64,000 bases of DNA, from contig NZ_JASLGT010000020.1 of assembly GCF_030150205.1 (NCBI RefSeq), positions 62,001 to 126,000 of the forward strand. The letters run 5' to 3'. Within the stretch, counting starts at the first letter, position 1; each line of letters begins with the position of its first letter. The notes below the pieces were generated by a model. The model was not told the DNA's origin and ran no database searches. It saw only the letters and a list, made by a program, of their open reading frames with translations. This DNA is from Niabella sp. (GTDB taxonomy: Bacteria; Bacteroidota; Bacteroidia; Chitinophagales; Chitinophagaceae). The position numbers and the translations under genes were made by a program. Below, piece by piece: positions 7,929 through 15,462 of the stretch.

Positions 7929-8420
7929 TTAGCGGTAAGCGGATCCCTCTTCCAGGATTTTTTTAATCCGTTCCAACTCGATCACATCGATCTGGTCCTT
8001 GGGGCGGTTTACAGCTTTTTTATTGGCGATTAGATGGTTGATATGGAGAAAGGGAACTTTAATACCATTTAGATCGGCAATGGTCGCCTCTTTCAGACAG
8101 TCGTCAAAGCTTAAATGTTCCAGCCCTTTCATAGATGTCATAATGTCCAGGATCAACCCATTAGCAATATAAAACTCGGTCCATCCAGGCACAAATTGCA
8201 TGGTCTCAAAAGAAGGATAGTCTCCATATCCCAGTTCATTAAACGCATTCCTGAAATTTCTCCGGTTCTGTAGTTCGTCTTTTAACCAAAGATCAGAATC
8301 TTCTGTTGCCCTGTTAAAACCTTGCAGATTAACGGCAAACCCTCCAACCATAATATATAAGACCTGGTGTTTGTTTAATACTTTCCAGAATTGCAATAAT
8401 TCTTCATCAAATATATCCAT
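7929..8420 (-). CDS. Minimal nucleotidyltransferase (AbiEii/DUF6036-like)
   Basis: The 163-residue protein has the nucleotidyltransferase-fold signature: MVGGFAVNLQG near residues 25-35, then the metal-binding pair in TEDSDLW near residue 42, and a third acidic residue in LILDIMTS. The family transfers nucleotides to proteins, RNA or drugs, and includes toxins of AbiE/MenT type; the target here is unknown. A 72-residue gene ends 9 bp upstream on the same strand, so the two are probably cotranscribed. It could equally be a housekeeping modifier. Confidence 0.75.
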   Translation of the reverse strand: MDIFDEELLQFWKVLNKHQVLYIMVGGFAVNLQGFNRATEDSDLWLKDELQNRRNFRNAFNELGYGDYPSFETMQFVPGWTEFYIANGLILDIMTSMKGLEHLSFDDCLKEATIADLNGIKVPFLHINHLIANKKAVNRPKDQIDVIELERIKKILEEGSAYR

Positions 8421-8429
8421 ATCCTGGTT

Positions 8430-8648
8430 TTACAAACGTGACGTTTTTCCGGCCTGGGAGAGCATTTTGCCAATCCGTATCATACGGCACATGATTTGGA
8501 AGCGCTCCATATCCGTACGGGCAAGGTTTTTTTTCAACCGGTGTAAATCTGCTTCTTCCTGGGAGGAGAAGGTTTTCATCCATACATCCGGTTCCTGCAA
8601 TACGGGCAAAGGCGTTTCTTCCTGCGGGTATTTTTTTTCATCTATCAC
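8430..8648 (-). CDS. Small helical protein paired with the nucleotidyltransferase
   Basis: This 72-residue protein is not recognised as a named family. It is charged, with an acidic Pro-rich N-terminus (KYPQEETPLPVLQEP) and a C-terminal helical half (RFQIMCRMIRIGKMLSQAG) that looks amphipathic. It lies 9 bp before the nucleotidyltransferase gene. The arrangement of a small first gene and a nucleotidyltransferase second resembles antitoxin-toxin modules, but that role is inferred from layout only. Confidence 0.6.
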   Translation of the reverse strand: MIDEKKYPQEETPLPVLQEPDVWMKTFSSQEEADLHRLKKNLARTDMERFQIMCRMIRIGKMLSQAGKTSRL

Positions 8649-8702
8649 TACCGCAATTTACAAAACTTCCGGGTATTGCCATTGGCCACGGACTAAAATG
8701 AA

Positions 8703-8738
8703 TAAAGCCGCCTTCAATTTTTTTAGAAGACGGCTTTC
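8703..8738. terminator. Bidirectional-looking hairpin terminator
   Basis: Arms of about 12 bases (AAAGCCG outer part, one internal mismatch) pair around an A/T-rich loop. On the minus strand a T-rich tail follows, placing it as the terminator of the lipoprotein operon ending at 8769. Confidence 0.65.
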
Positions 8739-8768
8739 ATATAAACCTATTGAACCTCTGCATAATGA

Positions 8769-9662
8769 TCAGGGGGCAGGAGCGGCAGCCCGGCTCCGCA
8801 CTACCACCGGCCACCTGGGATAGCTTATAGAGACGCCTTTATTAAGTCCCATGATCATATTATCGGATACATAATAATAAAGCGGCCATCCGTTATAAGC
8901 CAGCTGCTTTTTACCGGAAGATGTGGTGATTACCGTAAACCTGGTTTTGTCAAGGTATGAAGGCACTACTATTTTGTCCATTTCATAAACCGGCCATACA
9001 GTGGCGCAGCCTCCGGAGCAATTATTGGTATTAAGCTTGTCATTGGTGAAAGCGTAAAGAGTTATGCCCCTGGCGTCAGTAAGGTAGCGTGTTTTGCTGA
9101 AGCCGCTGATCACCGCCAGGTTTGAATCATATTTATTACCATCGGCACCTACCAGCTGCGCGTTCGTAACTGTAATGGTATAATCGGGTTTGGCCACAAA
9201 CCAGTTATTGCCCACGCCCTCGCCTAAAACCTGGCCGGCAGCTTCAGGGGTATTGGTGCCGTTGGTTACAGGGGCATAGTAATATAAAGGCCGTCCCTTA
9301 TAGGCTAATTGCATGGACGGCCCGGTGCCGATGGTGTCAAAATCATTGATATCCAGCCCTTTTCCTAAGGTTTGAGGGGTAATACCTGCAAAAAAAGTAG
9401 GCCATAAAGCCTTACACCCGGCAGAAACACAGGTGTTTACGGTGGCAGAATCATTTGCAAAAAAGTAAAGGGTCCGGCCATCTTTATCTACCAGGTAATC
9501 TCCCAGTGCTGCATTTGTGGCCAGCTTTACCTGCATCACCGGAGCTGGTGGGGTATAACTGTCGTCGCTGGAACAGCTGGCAACAACCAGTAATACCATT
9601 AATATAATAAGACCGGGAATAAGCGCATGCCTGCGGGAATGGGTAGAAATATAAGCGTACAT
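8769..9662 (-). CDS. Lipoprotein_15-type (COG4315) repeat lipoprotein
   Basis: A long basic N-region and hydrophobic segment end in the lipobox VVASC near residue 30. The mature part has two copies of a unit that starts with G-R-T-L-Y-F-F or G-I-T-L-Y-A-F, passes a C-x(3)-C type pair before a W-P, and ends with the QLAYKGRPLYYY or QLAYNGWPLYYY segment. This matches the secreted repeat lipoproteins of COG4315, whose function is unknown. It is the last gene of a five-gene envelope operon with a haem c protein, OB-fold protein, YceI and DUF5777 barrel. Confidence 0.8.
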   Translation of the reverse strand: MYAYISTHSRRHALIPGLIILMVLLVVASCSSDDSYTPPAPVMQVKLATNAALGDYLVDKDGRTLYFFANDSATVNTCVSAGCKALWPTFFAGITPQTLGKGLDINDFDTIGTGPSMQLAYKGRPLYYYAPVTNGTNTPEAAGQVLGEGVGNNWFVAKPDYTITVTNAQLVGADGNKYDSNLAVISGFSKTRYLTDARGITLYAFTNDKLNTNNCSGGCATVWPVYEMDKIVVPSYLDKTRFTVITTSSGKKQLAYNGWPLYYYVSDNMIMGLNKGVSISYPRWPVVVRSRAAAPAP

Positions 9663-9698
9663 AATTTTTTGTTTTAAGTGTTTAAAAAAAGGAACGGA

Positions 9699-10598
9699 TT
9701 AAGATCGGGTGGTGCTTCTCTTCTTTCCAATAGTAAATACCCGCGACAGGTTGAAACCAAAACGTATTTCCCCGCTGCCCCAGCTATCGGTGGTATTGGT
9801 AATAAATGCTTTTTCATTCATACCGGTGGCGTTGGAGAAATGGAGTTGGAATACGTGCCCGCCGGTTTCAATATCAAAACCCAGCGACAGGGGATTTTTA
9901 TAGAGATCTTTGTTCAGGCCGGAAACAACGTAATGATAATCAGCTACAAAAGCCACTCTTTTAGAAAGCTTCAGCCGGCCGCCGATCCCCACAGCATAGG
10001 TATCATTGTCGTCGGTATGGTCGGGCACCAGGTTCCGGTGTACATAGGTGGGCGACACCTGGAGGCTGAAGGCTTCCGTGAACTTACGGCCGATGATCAC
10101 TTCACTATAATAGGCCATCCGGTGTTTGGTATCGGTAAATTTTGCGTCACTGGCAAATTTTTGGGTGGTGAGCGCTGCCCCGGCCGCCAGTACCACGGAA
10201 ACGGGTGATGCACCTTTACCCCCTGTAGCCTGTTGTATAGGCCGGTATTTGATAAAGCCGTCCAGTTCTTTGTCGGCTGTGCTGCGGCCAACGCCGATGG
10301 TGAGGTTTTTTCCAAGACCATAATCAAATCCCATGCGCATAGCAGCCTGGTCGAGTCCGAAAAATTCCCCGATACCGTCGTTCACTCGGCCAAACCGGTG
10401 CAGGATGCGTACATCCAATACATGTTTCCCGATGAACTCTATAGAATGACCATTGATCACCCGGCTCGATTTAAAAGCGCCGGTAACATATGCTTTCTGT
10501 CCGCTTCCGGCAGAATCGATCAAATTGAGGAGATCTTTTTCCTGGGCCTGGATAACGGAGACCGCAAAAAGAAAGATCGTTGTTGTTAAATACTTCAT
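9699..10598 (-). CDS. DUF5777-like outer-membrane beta-barrel protein
   Basis: A 19-residue signal peptide (MKYLTTTIFLFAVSVIQAQ) precedes about 280 residues of alternating polar and hydrophobic strands, ending in a strand with RFGFNLSRVFTI, typical of an outer-membrane barrel. The overall pattern resembles DUF5777 barrels of Bacteroidota, which have no established function. It sits 25 bp after the YceI gene and 36 bp before the COG4315 lipoprotein gene. Confidence 0.75.
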   Translation of the reverse strand: MKYLTTTIFLFAVSVIQAQEKDLLNLIDSAGSGQKAYVTGAFKSSRVINGHSIEFIGKHVLDVRILHRFGRVNDGIGEFFGLDQAAMRMGFDYGLGKNLTIGVGRSTADKELDGFIKYRPIQQATGGKGASPVSVVLAAGAALTTQKFASDAKFTDTKHRMAYYSEVIIGRKFTEAFSLQVSPTYVHRNLVPDHTDDNDTYAVGIGGRLKLSKRVAFVADYHYVVSGLNKDLYKNPLSLGFDIETGGHVFQLHFSNATGMNEKAFITNTTDSWGSGEIRFGFNLSRVFTIGKKRSTTRS

Positions 10599-10623
10599 AG
10601 TAGTTGGGTTTGTAGTTGAAGCG

Positions 10624-11175
10624 TTATTTTAAAACAGTATAGTTACAATTCACGGACACCATGGCGGTTTTGGCTATTTTGTCGCTCACAATACCGGGGA
10701 TGGAAATATTGTAATCCGCAATGGTTACCGGGAATTTCGCCAGTGCCTGAACGCCTACGCCGGAAACCGTCAGTGATCCGGAAGCGGTCACCTCTTTCTT
10801 TACACCGTGTATCTCCAGGATACCTTTTACGGTTACCGGGTATTTGCCCGGTTTTTGAAAGGCAACATCTGCCAGGTTAACGATCTTTCCTTTAAATACC
10901 GCTTTGGGGTATTTACTGCTTTCCATGTAATTTTCGTTGAAATGTTCCTGCATCAGGGCCCGGCGGAACTCAAAACCTTTTATCAGCACGGCAAATTCCA
11001 ACTGGCCGGTTGCGGCATCCAGCACACTGGCGGTGGTTTTATTCGTGGCGATGATATCTTCCAGTGCGGTTCCTGCTTCAAACGAAACGGTGCCGTTTTT
11101 TGTAAAGTATTTCTGTGCGAGTCCTGCATTTGCCAGCAGCAGGAGCATACAAAGCGCAAAGGCTGTTTTTTTCAT
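10624..11175 (-). CDS. YceI family periplasmic protein
   Basis: From ATG 11175 the protein has a signal peptide (MKKTAFALCMLLLLANAGLAQ) and a lipocalin-like domain with the YceI features FRRALMQEHFNENYMESSKYP and an EIHGVKK strand. The family binds polyisoprenoids in the periplasm. The frame extends upstream to 11220, but that start overlaps the preceding gene. It lies 10 bp after the OB-fold gene, so co-translation is likely. Confidence 0.88.
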   Translation of the reverse strand: MKKTAFALCMLLLLANAGLAQKYFTKNGTVSFEAGTALEDIIATNKTTASVLDAATGQLEFAVLIKGFEFRRALMQEHFNENYMESSKYPKAVFKGKIVNLADVAFQKPGKYPVTVKGILEIHGVKKEVTASGSLTVSGVGVQALAKFPVTIADYNISIPGIVSDKIAKTAMVSVNCNYTVLK

Positions 11176-11185
11176 GATAAGAGTT

Positions 11186-11608
11186 TTATTGAACGATACT
11201 GCATTTGTTAAGGACCACATCTATCAGCTTTCCGGTGCATACGCCTTTAATAGTTACCTGCTGGCCGGTTGACAGTTTTTTTACTGCTGTGGCCTCAGTA
11301 TCGTAAAAGCTGCAGGTAACGGAAGTTGTCGGATCGCTGCTATCCAGAAAAACCGTTGCCTGCCCCATGGTGTCAATTTTTACATCGGTGACCTTACCGG
11401 TTACTGCAATGATCTTTTCCACATATTTCCGGTTGGCAGCGGATTCGTCATTACTAAAGGCGGTCACCAGTGCTGCCGCATCTGTGGTGATTTCCGGCTG
11501 CTCCGCCTTTACATCTGCCGGCTTCCGGTTGTACTGGTAATACGCGTAACCGCCACCCAGCAGCACAGCGATCAGCAGGAGCTGCAAAACCCGTTTTCCT
11601 TTTTTCAT
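11186..11608 (-). CDS. Membrane-anchored OB-fold (tRNA_anti-like) protein
   Basis: ATG 11608 gives a basic start (MKKGKR) and one N-terminal membrane helix (about residues 7-25), then a domain with the VTGKVTDVKIDTMGQ and VTIKGVCTGKLIDVVLNKC strands of the tRNA_anti-like OB-fold group. In Bacteroidota these are exported small proteins of unknown role. The frame also runs to 11677, but the added 23 residues precede the membrane segment and look spurious. Confidence 0.7.
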   Translation of the reverse strand: MKKGKRVLQLLLIAVLLGGGYAYYQYNRKPADVKAEQPEITTDAAALVTAFSNDESAANRKYVEKIIAVTGKVTDVKIDTMGQATVFLDSSDPTTSVTCSFYDTEATAVKKLSTGQQVTIKGVCTGKLIDVVLNKCSIVQ

Positions 11609-11732
11609 AATCTTAATTATTAAAAGTTCTGTCATTGATTCAGCGTCCCAATATCTTCTTCTTGTCTGCTGAGGCACGGATCCGGTACTTATGCGATAAG
11701 TTTAACGAATGAAGATGATTACTGCTTATTTG

Positions 11733-12113
11733 CTAGTTATTGTACTTGCCTCCCGCGTTTACCCATGCGGTAATTTTATCTTTATCCCCCTGCGACAATG
11801 ATGGCCCGCCCTGAGGCATATCCCCAAGGTCAACAGCTCTTGCTTTTATACGTGCTGCCTTGCTAACAATAGTACAATTGTCAGCGAAATTGATACCGGA
11901 TTGTGGACTTGAACCGCCATGGCAACGTACACAATTAGCAGCCAACACGCTTTTTACAGCCGTAAAATTGACACCAGCTGTGAGCCCTGTTGTGCAATCG
12001 TTTGAAGGTGGAGGAGTATCAACGGAATTTTTTTTATCGCCGCCGCAATTAACAGCCACAAGGGCGATAAAGGCCAATAGGATTCCTGTAGAAAAAAGAT
12101 TCTTTTTTTTCAT
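11733..12113 (-). CDS. Monohaem c-type cytochrome lipoprotein
   Basis: The signal segment ends AVNC near residue 23, an acceptable but unusual lipobox with Asn before Cys. One haem c site (C-V-R-C-H) follows near residue 61, in a context (VKSVLAANCVRCHGG, then MPQGGPSLS) seen in short cytochrome-c-like proteins of Bacteroidota; the Met in MPQGG could be the axial ligand. It is the probable first gene of the operon running to 8769, although a 124-bp gap separates it from the OB-fold gene. Confidence 0.8.
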   Translation of the reverse strand: MKKKNLFSTGILLAFIALVAVNCGGDKKNSVDTPPPSNDCTTGLTAGVNFTAVKSVLAANCVRCHGGSSPQSGINFADNCTIVSKAARIKARAVDLGDMPQGGPSLSQGDKDKITAWVNAGGKYNN

Positions 12114-12161
12114 GATGACAGATTTAAATTGTATAAGAGGATTATTTAGTTGTATATTATC

Positions 12162-12179
12162 GCATTACAAGATTTTTTA
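12162..12179. repeat. Left direct repeat beside the aerolysin-like gene
   Basis: The plus strand reads GCATTACAAG followed by A, T and a run of T ending in A. The same pattern recurs at 13516-13534, with the first ten bases identical and the T-run shared. Together they bracket the A+T-rich gene at 12237-13472. Confidence 0.5.
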
Positions 12180-12236
12180 TCGAAAAGGTATATATTGAAA
12201 TAATTTACTAATTTAAAAGGACGACAAAAATTGCTA

Positions 12237-13472
12237 CTAAAAACTAAACGTAGTTTTCGGGACTTTAGATAATGTAGAGGTACGTAATGTTTCCCCTGTA
12301 TCTAAAGATTTTTCTACCAGCGCCACTTTAACATCAGTACATGAAATACCTTCCCATGTACCATCCACTGTTAATAATTTACCTGTATTTATACCACGCA
12401 AGGTTGCTTTGTATTTCATATTAATAAGATATCTGCCAACCGTGGCGGTAGCTGTAACACTTGTCCTGGGAGCCACGTTTATTGGAAAATTATAGGTTTG
12501 AGCGTCTTCATTTGTTTCGGTCTTACCATAAGTTGCACTATGATTTGCTGATACAGTTGTTTGAATTCCTCCATTGAAAAAAGGAACTTTAACGTTAAGG
12601 TTCACTGATAATGTAAGAGAACCTCCTGTTGTTTGAGAAAACGAAGATGTTTGAGTTGCTCTTTGAGAGAAAGAAGTGGACATACTTTGCTGAATAGAAG
12701 TATTATTGCTATAAAACCATTGAGTTATGAAATCCGGTTGTTGAGAAACGGTGGCATATGCGTCATTAAAATATTCAATATCAACAATTTCGAATTCATC
12801 AGCGGGCCTTATTTCAAATTCCTGACGACCAGTGCTATAAGCCGTGCTGGCGTAAATATTATCACCAGTTAAGCTACATCCCAGTAATCTGTTGGATCCA
12901 ACATTTTTTAATACATAGGAACCTGGATGATTTGTCGCTCCACTTAGTATTCTCCAGGAATATAACGGCTCTGATGGGAATACTGGCTCTGATACAATAT
13001 CAATATCTTTCACTATTAAAGTTGTATCGCCCACCCAAGCACTGGGTTTATCAATCCCTGAGACTCTGGCCTCCATAAAACCACTACCGGCGGCTCCGAT
13101 GATTCTATAAAACTGCAAATTCCCTTGAGGATCTATTCTCAAATAATAGGCTTGCTTACTTTTAAGATATTCATAAGAATATCCACTTGATGAAGCATCA
13201 GCCTCTGTATATTTAGAAGCAAATTTGAAATCTGATTTGTAATCTGTTCCTAGAGGCCAAAACGTTAAATACATTTTCCCGGAATTATTTTCCTTTACTA
13301 TTATGTGTACTGGAAAGTCTACCAGATCAGAAAATGTTGATGTTACATCATTCAATTGGGTAATTGATGTTGCTGCTCGTGCTGTAGCTTGCTGACGAAA
13401 TTCTACATTCTTGTTACAGGAAATAAATAAGATGCTAATACACAGGAATGAGATTGTTAAGTAGTTGTTCAT
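12237..13472 (-). CDS. Aerolysin-like pore-forming lipoprotein (predicted)
   Basis: The 411-residue protein starts with a lipoprotein signal (lipobox LFISC, Cys19). Residues 170-230 may form a lectin-like beta domain. Residues 250-345 have the aerolysin/ETX-MTX2 look: long Ser/Thr-rich strands, a strand with strict alternation (SLTLSVNLNVKV, 285-296), a turn PFFNGG, a second alternating strand (about 303-315), and then the INVAPRTSVTATATV segment typical after the insertion loop. Such a hairpin forms the membrane barrel in this family. It is visibly more A+T-rich than its neighbours and flanked by short direct repeats, suggesting transfer. Target and toxicity are unknown. Confidence 0.6.
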   Translation of the reverse strand: MNNYLTISFLCISILFISCNKNVEFRQQATARAATSITQLNDVTSTFSDLVDFPVHIIVKENNSGKMYLTFWPLGTDYKSDFKFASKYTEADASSSGYSYEYLKSKQAYYLRIDPQGNLQFYRIIGAAGSGFMEARVSGIDKPSAWVGDTTLIVKDIDIVSEPVFPSEPLYSWRILSGATNHPGSYVLKNVGSNRLLGCSLTGDNIYASTAYSTGRQEFEIRPADEFEIVDIEYFNDAYATVSQQPDFITQWFYSNNTSIQQSMSTSFSQRATQTSSFSQTTGGSLTLSVNLNVKVPFFNGGIQTTVSANHSATYGKTETNEDAQTYNFPINVAPRTSVTATATVGRYLINMKYKATLRGINTGKLLTVDGTWEGISCTDVKVALVEKSLDTGETLRTSTLSKVPKTTFSF

Positions 13473-13515
13473 TGTAGTTGGTTTTTTAAAGATTATAGTA
13501 TGGAATTAATATGTT

Positions 13516-13534
13516 GCATTACAAGTCTTTTTTA
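13516..13534. repeat. Right direct repeat beside the aerolysin-like gene
   Basis: The plus strand reads GCATTACAAG then T, C and a run of T ending in A. It covers the stop codon and last codons of the barrel gene at 13519-14739. The partner copy at 12162-12179 has no coding role, so this looks like a duplicated gene end. Confidence 0.5.
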
Positions 13535-14739
13535 ATGGAGATCTGTGTGCCTACCCCGCCCAGGCTTAAATTACCATACCCAATCTCACCCATCGGGATC
13601 TTTACATAGGGAGCGATCTGTACCGATACATGCTCCCATCTTTGCTCGTAGCCGATCGAAAGGTTGGCTACCGCATATACACTTTTTCCTTTGCCAGATA
13701 CATCCCGGTTGATGGGCACCGGCCCTTCACCCCGGTCAAAATCGTAGATATAACTCTGTTTTACGATCACGGTTGGCGACACACCGGTACTTACAAATGC
13801 CTTGTTCTTTTTGGAGGCCACTACGTCATAGCGTACGTTTACCGGCACATCGATCATGGTACAGGAGCCTTCGATATTGGAAACCTTGGCGGATACCGGT
13901 TTGCCGTTGGGGTTGAAGTCTGCATTGTTCACATCGTAGGTCATGGATTCGTATACCACACCTGATTCTACAGAAAAACGCGATTGTCCCAGCTTACGCT
14001 GTACCAGCAGACCGGCGTTCAGGCCTGGCTTTTTAGATACATCTCCCCGCACCATTCCCAGGTTGGAACCGGCAATGAGCCCCACCTGCCAGCGGCTGTT
14101 TGCCGTTCTTGCCGGCGTAGCTCCTTCTGTCAGGAACGGATTATAGTTCCCGGGAACTGCCGGGCGCCCGCCCGTAGATTTATCACGCAGTGAAAAATAG
14201 GGCCTCTGTGGTTGGCTGCTATCCGCAGGGCGGTGTTCCGGTGCGACTCCGGCATTTTTAAGCGGAGCCGGAAACGTCTGTCCGTTGTTTGCCTGGGAGC
14301 GTTCGCTCCTTTCCAGGGGAACCGTTATCCCTCCCGGTATAATTGTATTCAAAGAACGAAGCGCCTTCTCATCATTTTCTGTAGCCGCTGTCACAGGGAG
14401 TTGATCTGTAGCCGCAGAAACAATCGAATCTTTTTTAAAGACATCCGAAGCCATACCTGCTACGGATGAACTGCCTGCAAGTCCTGTCAACGGATGCTGT
14501 TGAAGCATCCATACCAGTCCCGCTATGGCCAGCAACAGGCAGGCGGCAGCCAGTTGCCAGAAGCGTCGCAGCACCGGGGGACGGCGTTGCCCGGCATCTT
14601 TTCCGGCGGGAAGCATTTTTGTTTTATAAAAATCATCCCATGCACCTTCCGGGGCGTCCGGATGCTGAAAGCGGCTGGCTGCATCGCGAAAGAGTTTATC
14701 TAACGCTTCATCGTCCATATTTGAAAATTTTTTATTCAT
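13519..14739 (-). CDS. Inner-membrane-anchored protein with C-terminal outer-membrane barrel domain
   Basis: The 406-residue protein begins with a cytoplasmic-looking acidic segment (NMDDEALDKLFRDAA), then one membrane helix (about residues 62-82, WQLAAACLLLAIAGLVWML), a roughly 110-residue Pro/Ser/Arg-rich linker, and a C-terminal region of alternating strands starting SRWQVGLIAGSNLG and ending SLGGVGTQISIKK. The start overlaps the end of the ECF sigma gene by 8 bp. The N-terminal part resembles the position of an anti-sigma domain in such pairs, so a sigma-controlling role is plausible but not shown. Confidence 0.7.
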   Translation of the reverse strand: MNKKFSNMDDEALDKLFRDAASRFQHPDAPEGAWDDFYKTKMLPAGKDAGQRRPPVLRRFWQLAAACLLLAIAGLVWMLQQHPLTGLAGSSSVAGMASDVFKKDSIVSAATDQLPVTAATENDEKALRSLNTIIPGGITVPLERSERSQANNGQTFPAPLKNAGVAPEHRPADSSQPQRPYFSLRDKSTGGRPAVPGNYNPFLTEGATPARTANSRWQVGLIAGSNLGMVRGDVSKKPGLNAGLLVQRKLGQSRFSVESGVVYESMTYDVNNADFNPNGKPVSAKVSNIEGSCTMIDVPVNVRYDVVASKKNKAFVSTGVSPTVIVKQSYIYDFDRGEGPVPINRDVSGKGKSVYAVANLSIGYEQRWEHVSVQIAPYVKIPMGEIGYGNLSLGGVGTQISIKKDL

Positions 14740-15307
14740 TTAGCTGCTCCAGCATTTCCCTGAGATTTTTACGGGCCTTCATCAAGTTGGATTTTGAAGT
14801 GCCAACCGATATGCCCAATGTTTGTGCAATTTCTTCATGACTGAACCCTTCAATGGCAAACAGGCTGAAGGTGGCCCGGTAAGCCGGACTTAATTTCTGG
14901 ATCAGTTTTACCAGGTCCAGGTACGCCATATGATCTGCCATAGTTCCGGATGCGGCTGCAGGCAGCTCTCCGGGGCCGGTATCAACCCGCTCTGCTTTTC
15001 TTTTAGCAGACTGGTAGTGGTTGATGCTTGTATGAATCATTATTTTCTTTAACCAGCTCATGAAAACTTTTGATAAATGTTCCTGGTCCTCCGGTTCCTG
15101 AAAATGGGCCATGCCCCTGAATACTCTTACAAATCCGTCGTTCACCATTTCCAGCGCCTCTTCCCGCGAAGCGGTATACCGCAGGCATACGGAAAGTGAA
15201 AACCCAAAGTATTGCTCATACAACCGCCGCTGCCAGGAGGGTATACCCAACTTACAGCCACCTACAATACTTGACAGGCTATACTCGGTCTTCGGCGGTA
15301 CTGACAA
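14732..15307 (-). CDS. ECF-type RNA polymerase sigma factor
   Basis: The 191-residue protein has region 2 (REEALEMVNDGFVRVFRG, core and -10 binding) and region 4 (IEGFSHEEIAQTLGISVGT, a helix-turn-helix for the -35 element) and no region 3, the layout of ECF sigma factors. It overlaps the downstream barrel gene by 8 bp, which implies translational coupling and a common function in envelope sensing. The 155 bp upstream of it, up to the ABC exporter gene, holds no clear promoter box. Confidence 0.9.
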   Translation of the reverse strand: MSVPPKTEYSLSSIVGGCKLGIPSWQRRLYEQYFGFSLSVCLRYTASREEALEMVNDGFVRVFRGMAHFQEPEDQEHLSKVFMSWLKKIMIHTSINHYQSAKRKAERVDTGPGELPAAASGTMADHMAYLDLVKLIQKLSPAYRATFSLFAIEGFSHEEIAQTLGISVGTSKSNLMKARKNLREMLEQLNE

Positions 15308-15462
15308 ACACTATGTATAAGGTTACGAAATGGTTTATATATAAGTACATACAGCAAATTTCCGGGGCAGGTTGCCTCGGTTAACAATTTTTTTTTATTT
15401 TCAGGAGCCCGGAGCGCGGATAGACTAAAACAGAGTGCATCACCGGTATACGGGAATAGGGT

